Positions 15,755 through 25,342 are shown, numbered from the stretch's first letter. The stretch: 64,000 nt of DNA from Trebonia sp963836195 (GCA_963836195.1 CAWIIX010000019.1:1-64000); one strand, 5' to 3'. Numbers and translations: made by a program. The notes: generated by a model not told the origin, from the letters alone.

Positions 15755-16192
15755 ATGAGCAGTGTCGATATGAGGCTTGAGGTCGTGACGGTGCCCGTCA
15801 GCGACGTCGACCGGGCCAAGGACTTCTACACCGGCCTCGGCTGGCGGCTGGACGCCGACATCGTCGCCGGCGATAACTTCCGGGTTGTCCAGGTGACGCC
15901 GCCCCAGTCGGCCTGCTCGGTCTCCTTCGGCAAGAGCGTCACCACCGGCGAGCCGGGATCGGTCCACCGCCTGATCCTGGCCGTCGACGACATCGACGCG
16001 GCCCGGGCGGCCCTCGTCGACCGAGAAGTCGAGGTCAGCGAGGTGTTCCACCTGGCCGGCGGCCGCGTCCCCGGGCGTGACCCGCAAAATCGGTCGTACC
16101 AGACCTACGCGGCGTTCAGCGACCCGGACGGCAACGAGTGGCTGCTGCAAGAGATCACGTCGCGCCTCCCCGGCCGGGAGTGGGAGGACTAA
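15755..16192 (+). CDS. VOC (glyoxalase/bleomycin-resistance) superfamily protein
   Basis: Cytoplasmic protein of 145 residues with the paired beta-alpha-beta-beta-beta layout of VOC proteins: PVSDVDRAKDFYTGLGWRL at the N-terminus and FSDPDGNEWLLQEI at the C-terminus, which supplies the usual metal-ligand Glu. The ATG follows a purine-rich GGAGGTCAGG. Substrate not predictable. It lies upstream of, and in line with, a SnoaL-like gene, so the pair may be co-transcribed. Confidence 0.9.
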   Translation: MSSVDMRLEVVTVPVSDVDRAKDFYTGLGWRLDADIVAGDNFRVVQVTPPQSACSVSFGKSVTTGEPGSVHRLILAVDDIDAARAALVDREVEVSEVFHLAGGRVPGRDPQNRSYQTYAAFSDPDGNEWLLQEITSRLPGREWED

Positions 16193-16250
16193 GGGCTGAT
16201 GCCGGCCGCCGCCCTCGATACGTAACCGATCTCCGAAGGGGAGCCACACC

Positions 16251-16667
16251 ATGACAGCGACCTACCTGGGCAGCGGCGATCCCGCCCGCAGGCGCACCGA
16301 CTACTTCCCGGTGTGGCTGAACGACCTGGCCGACGACGTCACCTTGGAGGCTTCGGCCATCAACGGGGCGGCCCAGGGCCCGGACGCGGTTCGCTCGATC
16401 ATCCTCGCCGTCAAGTCGCTCTACGAGTACCAGGACATCAACTTCACCGGCGACTACGGCGACACGTACTTCATCGAGGACTACACGACGCAGATCCAGG
16501 GCAAGCCCTTCGGCGTCATGGGCGTGATCACCCGCAACGCCAAAGGGCAGACCCAACACATCGTCGTCAACCAGCGGCCCCGCGACACCCTGCTGCTGGT
16601 GGCCCGCCTGCTGGCCGAGAAGTTCGCTGGCACCCCCAACGCCCAGTACTTCGCGGCCAGCGCCTAG
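16251..16667 (+). CDS. SnoaL-like (NTF2 fold) protein
   Basis: Small alpha+beta barrel protein of 138 residues, with FPVWLNDLADDVTLEASAINGAAQGPDAVRS and DINFTGDYGDTYFIEDY typical of SnoaL-like/nuclear transport factor 2 domains. Such proteins act as small isomerases, hydrolases or binding partners. 58 bases downstream of the VOC gene on the same strand. The specific reaction is unknown. Confidence 0.85.
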   Translation: MTATYLGSGDPARRRTDYFPVWLNDLADDVTLEASAINGAAQGPDAVRSIILAVKSLYEYQDINFTGDYGDTYFIEDYTTQIQGKPFGVMGVITRNAKGQTQHIVVNQRPRDTLLLVARLLAEKFAGTPNAQYFAASA

Positions 16668-16709
16668 ACGGACGAATTGCCCGGACGCCCAAAGCCAAGG
16701 CGGGGACGC

Positions 16710-17708
16710 CTAGAGAACGTCGTGCCCCGGGTGATCGGTGGGAACGGCACCGGGAACGGCGGCCTGAGCCGGGATCGAGCCGAGCCGCCCCTTCTGGAAG
16801 TCCTCGAACGCCTGCTGCAGCTCGGCCTTGGTGTTCATCACGAACGGACCGTAGGCCGCGACCGGCTCCCGGATCGGCTCGCCGCCCAGCAGCAGGATGT
16901 CGAACGTCGGCGACGGGCCCTCGATCGCGGCGTCGGCCGCGAACGTCAGCGACTCGCCGAACCCGAACGTCGCCAGCTGCCCGGTCCGGATCGGCCGCCG
17001 CTCCGCCCCGACCGTGCCCGACCCCGCCAGCACGTACCCGAGCGCGTTGAAGTCGGCCGGCCACGGGACCGAGACGGTAGCGCCAGGCGAAACAGTCGCG
17101 TGCACCAGCGAAATCGGCGTGTGCGTCACCCCCGGACCCGAGTGCCCGTCAAGCGAGCCGGCGATGACCCGCAGCAGCGCGCCGCCGTCGGCCGAGGTCA
17201 GCAGCGCGACCTGGCCGGCCCGGATGTCCTGGTAGCGCGGCTGGGTCATCTTCAGCCTGGACGGCAGGTTGACCCAGAGCTGGAAGCCGTGGAACAGGCC
17301 ACCGGAAACCACTAGCTCCTCCGGCGGCTCCTCGATGTGCAGGATGCCGCCGCCGGCCGTCATCCACTGGGTGTCGCCGTTGGTGATGAGGCCGCCGCCG
17401 CCGTTCGAGTCCTGATGCCTGAACACCCCGTCGATGATGTACGTGACGGTCTCGAAGCCGCGGTGCGGGTGCCACGGGGTGCCCTTGGGCTCGCCCGGCG
17501 CGTACTCGACCTCGCCCATCTGGTCCATGTGCACGAACGGGTCGAGGTCGTCCAGGCTGACGCCCGCGAACGCGCGCCGGACCGGGAACCCCTCGCCCTC
17601 GAAGCCCGACGGCGCGGTGGTGACCCGCGCGACCGGCCGATCGCCCTCGACCGGGGGCACGGTAACTCGGGGCAGGACCAGCAGATTGGGGACGGTAACG
17701 GCCGGCAT
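16710..17708 (-). CDS. Pirin family protein
   Basis: Bicupin of 332 residues. The N-terminal cupin metal site is visible as PWHPHRGFETVTYIIDG and GGGILHIEEPP, giving the expected three His and one Glu. The C-terminal cupin is followed by a helical tail typical of longer bacterial pirins (YGPFVMNTKAELQQAFEDFQ). Pirins bind Fe and some have quercetinase or redox-sensor activity. It sits downstream of a TetR gene on the same strand, whose frame runs into it, so the two are probably co-regulated. Confidence 0.93.
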   Translation of the reverse strand: MPAVTVPNLLVLPRVTVPPVEGDRPVARVTTAPSGFEGEGFPVRRAFAGVSLDDLDPFVHMDQMGEVEYAPGEPKGTPWHPHRGFETVTYIIDGVFRHQDSNGGGGLITNGDTQWMTAGGGILHIEEPPEELVVSGGLFHGFQLWVNLPSRLKMTQPRYQDIRAGQVALLTSADGGALLRVIAGSLDGHSGPGVTHTPISLVHATVSPGATVSVPWPADFNALGYVLAGSGTVGAERRPIRTGQLATFGFGESLTFAADAAIEGPSPTFDILLLGGEPIREPVAAYGPFVMNTKAELQQAFEDFQKGRLGSIPAQAAVPGAVPTDHPGHDVL

Positions 17709-18433
17709 GATGACGCTCCTCGCACTAGATCAGGCACCCATACCCGGCGCACCGGGCAGCCAACAGCCTGAACACTACATGACACGTCATCATTCCTGCT
17801 TCCGCAACGCGAAAGCCCGGTAACAGCGGCATGCCCGGCCTCGAACATCCCCAGCGCCTCGTCGATCCGCTCGAACATGTCCGTCACCAGCGTGCTCGTG
17901 ACTCCGCCCTCCGGCAGCGTGTGGTACGGCAGCGACGCCGACGTCATGACCCCGAACATCGCCCCGGCGAACGTCCGGACGGCGAGGTCATCCGGCGCGC
18001 GGCCGGTCCGCTTGGCCAGCGCCTCCGTCATCAGCTGCATCATCCGGCTGGTGTCGTCCAGAATCCGGGCCCGGATCTCCGGCACCGTCACCTGCAGCGC
18101 GAACGCCTCGCGGAGCTGCTCCATCTCCTCGGGAGTGAACGACGCGGCGACCTCGCGCAGCGAGGCCCGCAGCGCCGCGACCGTACCCAGCGACGGCGGC
18201 TGGCGGTCGAACGCCGCGAACAGCCGTGTGTCCATGTCGTCCTGGATGACCACGTCTTCCTTGGTCGGGAAGTAGCGGAAGAACGTGGACGGCGAGACCT
18301 CGGCCGCCGCCGCGATCTGCTCCACGGTCGTGGCCTGGTAGCCCTGCTCGCGGAAGAGCCGGAGCGCGTGCTCTCGCAGGGAGGCACGCGTCCTGGCCTT
18401 CTTCCGTTCACGCAGGGATTCCTGCTCGTTCAT
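17360..18433 (-). CDS. TetR-family regulator, reads through into pirin
   Basis: Transcriptional regulator. The first about 205 residues form a complete TetR protein: HTH TTVEQIAAAAEVSPSTFFRYF followed by KEDVV, and a C-terminal ligand domain ending near EALGMFEAG (about 17818). No stop follows, so the frame continues another 150 codons through the intergenic gap and over the start of pirin in a different frame. That extension has no protein-like character. A small indel near 17.8 kb is the simplest explanation. The ATG at 18433 is preferred over a GTG three codons upstream. It probably controls the MFS gene upstream. Confidence 0.7.
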   Translation of the reverse strand: MNEQESLRERKKARTRASLREHALRLFREQGYQATTVEQIAAAAEVSPSTFFRYFPTKEDVVIQDDMDTRLFAAFDRQPPSLGTVAALRASLREVAASFTPEEMEQLREAFALQVTVPEIRARILDDTSRMMQLMTEALAKRTGRAPDDLAVRTFAGAMFGVMTSASLPYHTLPEGGVTSTLVTDMFERIDEALGMFEAGHAAVTGLSRCGSRNDDVSCSVQAVGCPVRRVWVPDLVRGASSCRPLPSPICWSCPELPCPRSRAIGRSRGSPPRRRASRARGSRSGARSRASAWTTSTRSCTWTRWARSSTRRASPRAPRGTRTAASRPSRTSSTGCSGIRTRTAAAASSPTATPSG

Positions 18434-18471
18434 TGCGGTCACGCCTGTGATTCTGCCCCTTCACCCACGGT

Positions 18472-20050
18472 TCAGCGAAGCTTGCGGAGGAAGACGACCG
18501 CGAGCAGCGCGCAGCCGACCGCGATGCCGCCGCACGTCCACAGCATGATGTCCATGCCGTCGACGAACGCGGACCGGACCGAGTCAAGCAGCGCGGCCGA
18601 GCCGCTCTCGATCGCCACCTGGACGCCGCCCGCCACGCCCTGCCGCGCGTGGTCGGCCGCCGCCGCCGGCAGCCCGGTGGTGTCGACCCGGCTGCCGTAG
18701 GCGTTGCTGATCAGCGTGCCGAGGATGGCGACCCCGATCACCGAGCCGACCTGGCGCATGGCCGAGATCAGGGCCGAGCCCGACCCGCTGCGCTCGGCCG
18801 TCAGCGAGGCGAGGGTGACGTTCATCGCCGACGGCATCACCAGGCCGAAGCCGAGCCCCGAGACCGCCACCCAGGCCAGCGTGAACCAGGTCGAGCTCGA
18901 CAGCGTGGTGAACGCGCCGATCGCCAGTCGCGATCGCGATGACCAGGTACCCGGCCGTGATCACGGCCCGCGGGCCGGCCGCCGACTTTCCCGGCGTCCC
19001 GTCGGAGCCGCCGCGGACCGACTGCAGCCGGGTTCCGACGACCATCCCGAGGACCATGCCGACCACCATCGGCAGCAACCGCAGCCCGCTGCCGAGCGAG
19101 CTCGCGCCGCGGACGTCCTGGAAGTACTGCGGCAACGCGAAGAACAGGCCGAACATCGCGAACGACAGCAGCGTCACCAGGATCGTGCCCCACCGGAACC
19201 CGACCGACTGGAACAGCGCCAGGTCCACCAGCGACTGCCCGCCGCGGGCGGTGATCCGCCGCTCGACCAGCACGAACAGGGCGAGCAGGATGAGGCCGAC
19301 CGCGATCGTGGCCAGCGCCGTCGCGTTGCCCCAGCCGTTGTCGCCCGCCTTGATGCAGCCGTAGGTGACCGCGATCAGGCCGACGCTCGACACCAGCACG
19401 CCGAGCACGTCGATCGACGGCCGGTTGACCGAGCGCGACTCCGGCAGCAGGAAGACCACCGCGACCAGCGCGATGACGACGACCGGCACGTTGATCAGGA
19501 AGACCGAGCCCCACCAGAAGTGGTCGAGCAGGTAGCCGCCCAGGATCGGCCCGATCGGGAAGCTCAGCATGGTCGCGGCCGACATGATCGCGATCGCCTT
19601 CCGCCGCTCCTCGGGCGCGAACATCGTCGGCAGCACCGACAGCGACATCGGGAAGATCGCGGACGCGCCCACCCCGAGCAGCGCCCGCGCCGCGATCAGC
19701 TCGCCGGTCGAGCTCGCGACCGCGCACAACGCCGACGCCGCGCCGAACAGCACCAGCGCGACCAGCAGCACCCGCTTGCGCCCGTAGCGGTCGCCGAGCA
19801 GCCCGGCGGGCAGGATCATCGCCGCGATGACCAGGCTGTAGGCGTCGGTGAACCACTGCAGGTCGCCGGTCGAGGCGTGCAGGCTGACGGCGATGTTGGG
19901 CAGCGCCAGGCTGAGCACGGTCAGGTCGAGCCCGACGACGAGCACGCTGGCCGCGATCGCGATCAGCGCCCACCAGCGCCGGCTGGAGTGCTGCGCGTCA
20001 CCCGGCGCGCCCTGCGCGGGCACGGTCGTCGAGGTTGGCCGGGACACCAT
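18472..20050 (-). CDS. DHA2-family MFS drug exporter, one frame change
   Basis: Proton-driven multidrug exporter of the 14-helix EmrB/QacA type, about 525 residues when rejoined. The first part carries WFTDAYSLVIAAMILPAGLLGDRYGRKR (motif A) and LLGVGASAIFPMSLSVLP. The last part, GFGLVMPSAMNVTLASLTAERSG, is in another frame. One extra base at about 18928 (GCGACTGG for GCGCTGG) explains the break, and the total length fits a single insertion. The ATG chosen has GGTGA at suitable spacing. A TetR gene follows on the same strand. Confidence 0.8.
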
Positions 20051-20093
20051 GAGAGTCACCATCTTCTGGATGTCGCAATGAAATGAGAGTTAC

Positions 20094-20109
20094 TGCCAAA
20101 ATGATGGCA
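20094..20109. promoter_or_regulatory. TGCCA-N6-TGGCA inverted repeat, candidate TetR operator
   Basis: Perfect 5-bp inverted repeat around AAATGA, 44 bases upstream of the MFS start and upstream of the TetR gene in the same direction. TetR operators are typically short palindromes at such positions. Assignment is inference. Confidence 0.4.
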
Positions 20110-20143
20110 CTCCCATGACCGCGCGGTCAAATCAAAATCATCA

Positions 20144-20160
20144 TCTCGAACGGACCGTTG
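20144..20160 (+). repeat. Dispersed CGAACGGACC repeat, copy 2
   Basis: TCGAACGGACC at 20146-20156, followed by GTTGCTCCGCC, between the MFS start and the C-rich tract. Same core as the copy at 13012. Confidence 0.55.
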
Positions 20161-20169
20161 CTCCGCCCC

Positions 20170-20385
20170 ACCACCCCATTACCCATCCACCCGCCGAAAC
20201 GCTCACCCCCCGCGTCCCAACCCACCCCCCGCCTCCCCCACCCCCCGCCTCCCCCGCGCCCCCCGCGCCCCCTCCCCCGCGCCCCCCGCGCCCCCCGCGT
20301 CCCCCGCCCCCCCGCGCCCCCCGCCTCCCCCGCGTCCCCCACCCCCACGTCCCCCGCGTCCCCGCGCCCCCCGCGCCCATGCCCC
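20170..20385. repeat. C-rich low-complexity tract
   Basis: About 215 bases made almost entirely of C runs broken by GCG, ACC and CTC triplets. Frames through it are Pro/Arg or Gly/Arg repeats without protein character. Such a tract could form i-motif or, on the other strand, G-quadruplex structures, and is prone to slippage. Confidence 0.7.
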
Positions 20386-20388
20386 TGG

Positions 20389-20445
20389 TTGGCGCGGTGG
20401 GCCACAACGCTCCACTCACGATGGCGCTGTGGCCCACCGCGCCAA
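20389..20445. repeat. Perfect 18-bp inverted repeat
   Basis: TTGGCGCGGTGGGCCACA (20389-20406) is exactly complementary to 20428-20445, with a 21-base spacer. It lies downstream of the S53 peptidase gene and may act as a terminator stem, though no T-run follows on either side. Confidence 0.6.
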
Positions 20446-20483
20446 TAGGTTCGGCGGAGTGGGCCACAGCGCCATAGGGCTTC

Positions 20484-20506
20484 TAGCGCTGTGGGCCACA
20501 GCGCTA
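20484..20506. repeat. 23-base palindrome TAGCGCTGTGG-G-CCACAGCGCTA
   Basis: Eleven-base perfect arms around one base. It shares the GGGCCACAGCGC word with the neighbouring inverted repeat and with 20459-20472. Position just beyond the S53 stop suggests a transcript end or a protein site. Confidence 0.55.
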
Positions 20507-20539
20507 AGTCGAGGAGCTGGTCTGACAGCTCGATGGCGG

Positions 20540-22285
20540 CTACCAGCCGCCGCGAGTGCCCCCGGTACCGTCGGCGGAGCCCGACGAGCCCGAGGAACCC
20601 GGCCCGCTGGTGGGACCGGTCGGGTCGGTGGGACCAGTGGTCGGGGGAGGCGTGGGGTTGGTGGTGGGGGAGAGACGCGCCAGCAACGCGGTCCCGTTGG
20701 GTGACCCGAGACCGGTGCAGGCGTCCCAGCCCGGGCCGGCCTTGTAGGCGCCGTTGGTGCCCTCGACGATGTCGCGGAAGCCGGCCACCGTCGACCCCCG
20801 GGGTGATGCCCGCGTAGAGCAGCGGCTGCAGCAGGCCGAACCGGGTCCCGCTGGCCTGCGCCAGCCGCGCGATCAGGCCCGCCCAGAGCGGGGCGACGGC
20901 CGAGGTGCCGCCGATCGGCTGCGGCTGGCCGTCGACCACGACCTGGTAGCCGGAGTACGGGTCGGCGTTGCCGGCCACGTCGGGGACGCCGCGGCCGGGC
21001 TCGGTCGCGCTGCCGATCCCGCTCCCGCCGGCCGCCGACGCGGGCACCCCGGCGCTCTTCTGCCAGGTCGGCTGCGCGTAGACGACCGACACGCCGCCGC
21101 CGCCCGGCGCCGCCCTGGATCGCGAGCTCGTTCCAGACCACCTCCGACGTAATCGTGTGAGTGGCGGTGTTGCCCACCAGGGTGGTGCCGCCGCAGGCGA
21201 GCGAGTACGGGCTCGACGCCGGGAAGTCGACCTGGACCCCGCTGGTCGAGCTGGCGTTGTCGCTCGACCCGTTGTCGCCCGCCGCCACTGTGACCGTGGC
21301 GCCGAGCGCGGCCGCGTCCGCGATCGCCTGGTTCATCCCGCTCATGGACTGGGCTGACCACGAGCTCTCCGGGCCGCCCCAGGAGATCGAGACCGCGATC
21401 GGGGTGGGCTTGGCGTTGATCGCGTCGGAGATCGCGTCGATGAAGCCCTGGTCGGTGTTGGGCGCGAAGTAGACGACGAACGATGCCTTGGGCGCGACCG
21501 CCCCGGCCACCTCGATGTCCAGCTCGACCTCGCCGTCGGCGGACTGGCCGGGGGAGTTGGAGCCGTCGTCGACGCCCACCGCGGTCACCGACGGGCACCG
21601 GCAGGCTGAGCCCGCCGAAGTACGTGGTCAGGTCGGCCGCGTTGTAGCCGCCGCCGAGCTCGATGATCGCGATCGTCTGGCCGGTCCCGTCGGTCCCCGC
21701 GGGGAAGTCGTAGAAGCTCGCGACCTGCAGGGCCGTCAGCGGCACGGCGCCCGGGACGGAGCTGGCGGCGTGCGCGGTCACGGCTCCGGCCGGGGCGGGG
21801 CGGCGAAAGTGCGGGCTCGCCTGCGGCCGGGTGTCGAGGCCGATCACGCCGACGATGATCCCCGACAGCTCGGCCGGCACCGACAGGCCGCCGGTCCGGT
21901 ACCGGTGGGTGACCGACCCGCTGCCGTCCGGGTGCGCGGAGGTGACCGCGGTCAGCGTGGTGCCGAACGCGGCCGTCATCGCCGCGATCATCCCGCTGAC
22001 CTTGAGGCGGCGGGACGCGAGCTGGAACTCGGTCACGGTCAGCCCGTAGCGGCCGAGCACGTCGGCGACCCGGGTGGCGTCGGCCGGGTCGGCCCCGTAG
22101 CGCTGGCCGAGCTCCTCGGTGGTGACCGTGGCGGTGGTGTTGATCAGCTCGGCCGGGATCTCGGCCCGCCGCCGCAGCAGGACCGTGACCGTGATGACCT
22201 GGCTCGGATCGAGCGGCGCGGCCGCGGGCGTCGCGGTCGGCAGTTCCGAGCGCTCGCTGCCGGATAGCGGAACGAGTTCTGGCAT
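20540..22285 (-). pseudogene. S53 (sedolisin-like) serine-carboxyl peptidase, three frame changes
   Basis: Acid-type endopeptidase with activation prodomain. The frames join as a prodomain (from MPELVPLSGSERS), then GTDGTGQTIAIIELGGGYN, a catalytic Glu/Asp pair in DGEVELDIEVAG, SISWGGPESSWS, and the catalytic Ser in GGTSAVAPLWAGL. It ends in a Pro/Gly/Ser tail with stop at 20540. Breaks at about 21597, 21107 and 20797 each lie in a G or C run one base too long. Removing three bases gives exactly 581 codons. No classical signal peptide is obvious, which is common in the family. Confidence 0.8.
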
Positions 22286-22351
22286 GAGTGTCTCCCCGGT
22301 GAGATGGGCTTGCCCTTAACCGAGATTCTGTCGCGTTTTAGGCGAAGACAC

Positions 22352-22362
22352 GGTCCGTTCGA
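22352..22362 (-). repeat. Dispersed CGAACGGACC repeat, inverted copy
   Basis: GGTCCGTTCGA, the reverse complement of the core, 67 bases upstream of the S53 start and followed by an AT-rich stretch. Confidence 0.5.
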
Positions 22363-22397
22363 TAGCTACAGTTTTTTATCCTTTGCTTTTTTCCGGA

Positions 22398-22565
22398 TCA
22401 TGCCGACCGCTGGGAGCCAGCCTGCGCGCACAGTCGCGCCGCGCTCGGATGGTCCGAGTCACGGCAGGGGATGTAGCCGGCGTCGGCCAGGTCGTTGAGC
22501 CCGACCGCGTTCGACAGATAGGCCAGGAACGCCGCCGCCAGGCCGGCCGGGCGGCCATTGGTGTA
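22398..22565 (-). pseudogene. Short coding remnant, PstS-like C-terminal fragment
   Basis: About 50 codons read GRPAGLAAAFLAYLSNAVG then LNDLADAGYIPCRDSDHP before a TGA. The wording resembles the C-terminal end of periplasmic phosphate-binding proteins. No start or upstream continuation is found; the frame is lost near 22570. Otherwise 22286-22868 is empty apart from the dispersed repeat. Confidence 0.35.
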
Positions 22566-22868
22566 GATGTATTCGGTTGTTCAATACTGGTGTTATTTTT
22601 GAGCCGGGCGATATTTCCGAAAGATCCGGAAAGTCCGTTAAGCGATCAAGGATGTTCGGCAAACGGATTTCATGCGGTCGGTGAATCGGGCCGGGCGCGG
22701 CCCCGTCGCGTCCCGGCGGCGGCCCCGGCCCTAGGTCCAAGTGTCACTCATCGTGATCTCCCCGTGTCAGATGGTCTGCATACGTTCTGTATATCTCTAC
22801 TATCGGACAGTAATCACATGCAGGCCAGGCGAGGTGACCGGCGAACTAGACGGCAGACTGCCGGGCCG

Positions 22869-25223
22869 TCAGCTAGCTACGGATCGTAATGTCAGGCCGC
22901 TCAGCCGGGACCGGACCTCGCCGGTCGCGGGGTGGTGCAGCACCTCGAGGATCAGCACCGACTCCTCCCACGCTTCCCGCGCCCCGACGTCGTCGCCGGT
23001 CATCGCGTACGTGTCGCCGAGGTGGAGCAGGACCATGGCCAGGTCGTACCGGTTTCCCATCTCGCGGTCGAGGGTGATCGCGTTGCGGAAGCACGTCACC
23101 GCCGAGGCGTGGTCGCCCAGCCGCTGGTCCACCACGCCGAGGGTGTCCCAGGTGCCGGCCTCGCCGGGGGAGTAGCCGATCGCCCGGCACAGCTCGATCG
23201 CCTGCAGGCAGTTCGCCCGCGCGGTCGACAGCTCCCCGAGCTGGACGTTGTTCCAGGCCGACCCGTTCAGGGCGGACGCCCGCACCAGCGCCATGTTCGG
23301 GTCCTCGGAGGCGTGCCCGGACGAGAGCGACAGGGCCGAGCCGATCACCGACAGCGCCTCGGCGAAGCGTCCCTGGTACTCGAGCATCTGCCCGAGGATC
23401 ACGTCGGTCCGGGCGAGCCCGAGGTCGTCGCCAAGCGAGGCGAAGGCCGACTGGGCCGCCGACAGGCACTCGTGCGCCTCGGCGAAGTCGCCGACCGACA
23501 TCGCGAACGAGCCGAGCCCCCGCAGCGCGTACGCCTGCCCGCTGAGGTCGCCGCAGCGCTCGGCCGCCGCCAGCGCGCACCGGTGCAGCCGCGCGCCCTC
23601 GTGCCAGTGCCCGCACACGTTGTGGTACGTCCAGAGCACGACCGGCAGCTGCCACGCGTGCGCGTCGAACCCGGCCGCGGCCGCCCGCGCGACGACCTTG
23701 AGCAGCACCTGGTTCTCGGCCTCGAGCCAGGCCAGGGCCGACGCCTTGCCGCCGAACGACTCGGCCGTCACCCCGGCCGCGGCGGGCGGCGGTGCCATCA
23801 GCTCGCGTCCCGGGTAGAGCACGCCGTGGGCGTGGTGGGCGGTCTGCAGGTAGTGGTCGAGCATCCGCCTGGTGGTGTTCTCGACCCCGGCCGCCGTGGT
23901 CGACAGCGCCGCCTGCTCGGCCGCGTACGCCCGCAGCAGGTCGTGGAACGCGTACCGGCCGGGGACGGTCTCGTTCAGCAGCGACGCGCGCACCAGGTCG
24001 CGCAGCGCCACCCGTGCGTCGGCGGCCGGCAGGCCCGCCAGCGACGTCGCCGCGGCCGCGCTGATGTCGGGACCCGGATGGAGGCCGAGCAGCCGGAACA
24101 TCCGCGCCGCCGGGTCGGGCAGGTGCCGGTAGGACAGCGACAGCACGGTCCGCACGTTCGCGGCCGGGTCGCCCACGTCGAGCGCGTCAAGCCGCCCGCC
24201 GAGCTCGGTCAGCTCGGCCGCCAGCGCGGTCAGCGGCAGCCGGGGCGCGGCCGCGGCCCGCGCGACGATGACCGACAGCGCCAGCGGCAGCCGCGCGCAC
24301 AGCGTCGCCAGCTCGGTCACCGCCCACGGCTCGGCCGCCGCCCGCTCGGCCCCGAGCCGGGCCACCAGCAGCTCGTTCGCCTCCTGGGCGGACAGCACGT
24401 CCAGCTGGACCAGCACCGCCCCCTCGCGGGCGGCCAGCGCCGACAGCTCGCGCCGGCTGGTGACGATCACCAGGCACTCCGGCGACGCCGGCAGCAGCGG
24501 CCGCACCTGCGCGACGTCGGCCGCGTTGTCGAGCAGCACCAGCATCCGGCGACCGGCCAGCACCGACCGGTAGAGCGCGGCCAGCGACTCGGTGTCGTGC
24601 GGTATCCGCTCCGGGTGCACCCCGAACGCGTCGAGGAAGCCCCGCAGCACGTCGGCCGGATCGCTCGGCTGCCCGGCCCCGGCGTCGAACCCGCGCAGGT
24701 TGGCGTAGAGCTGCCCGTCCGGGAACTTATCCGCGACCTGGTGCGCCCACTGCAGCGCCAGCGCGGTCTTGCCGACCCCGGCCGTCCCCCCGATGGCGGA
24801 GATGACGACGCCGACCTCGCCCGCCGCCCCGCCGCCGAGCACCGCGTCAAGCGCCGCCAGCTCGGCCCCCCGCCCGGCGAAGTGCGCGACCCCCGACGGC
24901 AGCTGCCGCGGCACCGTGGTCTCCCCGGCGCCCGCGGAGCCGGCGCTGGCCCCGCCGCCATCGCCCCCGGCCCGGTACCGCGCGACCAGCTCAGCCCCCG
25001 CCGTCTCCGGCAGCCCGAGCGCCGCCGCCAGCGCCCGCACCGAGCTCGGGTACGGCCGCCGCGTCCGCCCGCGCTCCAGATCGGCGATGGCCCGCACGGA
25101 GACCCCGGACCGTTCCGCCAGGTCCTCCTGGGTCAGCCCGGCGCCCACCCGCTGCTTCCGCAGCCACTCGCCCGGCCGCACCCGGCCGGGGATGCCGAGA
25201 GCGCCAGGTGGCGCACCATTCAC
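22869..25223 (-). CDS. STAND regulator: XRE HTH, NB-ARC ATPase, TPR repeats
   Basis: Signal-transducing NTPase of 784 residues. The N-terminal XRE helix-turn-helix is GEWLRKQRVGAGLTQEDLAE, then LERGRTRRPYPSSV. The NB-ARC domain has Walker A GGTAGVGKTALAL (about residue 146), LVLLDNAADVAQVRPLLP (Walker B region) and VIVTSRREL. A winged-helix region precedes C-terminal TPR repeats (GDLSGQAYALRGLGSFAMS, TWDTLGVVDQRLGD). Lacks the SARP domain of AfsR. It probably regulates transcription in response to a protein or small ligand. The target is unknown; the S53 gene downstream is one candidate. Confidence 0.9.
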   Translation of the reverse strand: MNGAPPGALGIPGRVRPGEWLRKQRVGAGLTQEDLAERSGVSVRAIADLERGRTRRPYPSSVRALAAALGLPETAGAELVARYRAGGDGGGASAGSAGAGETTVPRQLPSGVAHFAGRGAELAALDAVLGGGAAGEVGVVISAIGGTAGVGKTALALQWAHQVADKFPDGQLYANLRGFDAGAGQPSDPADVLRGFLDAFGVHPERIPHDTESLAALYRSVLAGRRMLVLLDNAADVAQVRPLLPASPECLVIVTSRRELSALAAREGAVLVQLDVLSAQEANELLVARLGAERAAAEPWAVTELATLCARLPLALSVIVARAAAAPRLPLTALAAELTELGGRLDALDVGDPAANVRTVLSLSYRHLPDPAARMFRLLGLHPGPDISAAAATSLAGLPAADARVALRDLVRASLLNETVPGRYAFHDLLRAYAAEQAALSTTAAGVENTTRRMLDHYLQTAHHAHGVLYPGRELMAPPPAAAGVTAESFGGKASALAWLEAENQVLLKVVARAAAAGFDAHAWQLPVVLWTYHNVCGHWHEGARLHRCALAAAERCGDLSGQAYALRGLGSFAMSVGDFAEAHECLSAAQSAFASLGDDLGLARTDVILGQMLEYQGRFAEALSVIGSALSLSSGHASEDPNMALVRASALNGSAWNNVQLGELSTARANCLQAIELCRAIGYSPGEAGTWDTLGVVDQRLGDHASAVTCFRNAITLDREMGNRYDLAMVLLHLGDTYAMTGDDVGAREAWEESVLILEVLHHPATGEVRSRLSGLTLRSVAS

Positions 25224-25331
25224 GACCCCACCACCTGCCCGTGATCATCCCGTCACGGACAGCCTAACTGCGCTCCGGCCGCGGGAAAAGCTTCCCAGCT
25301 CACCGGTTTAAAGGCGATAAATCCAGTCATC

Positions 25332-25342
25332 TCGAACGGACC
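25332..25342 (+). repeat. Dispersed CGAACGGACC repeat, copy 3
   Basis: TCGAACGGACC followed by CTGACTCCGCC, in the 410-base gap upstream of the STAND gene. A variant CCGAACGGTCC lies at 25410-25420 in the same gap. Confidence 0.5.

Noticed and set aside
18704..20086. Long plus-strand Arg/Asp-rich frame opposite the MFS gene
   Set aside because: Composition is typical of antisense of a high-GC membrane protein gene, and the minus strand encodes a clear exporter.
20115..20477. Pro-rich and Gly-rich open frames through the C-rich tract
   Set aside because: Low-complexity consequence of base composition in every frame, with no start context or conserved segment.
22932..25244. 770-codon plus-strand frame opposite the STAND gene
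   Set aside because: Arg/Gly/His-rich without domains, while the minus strand has HTH, NB-ARC and TPR motifs.
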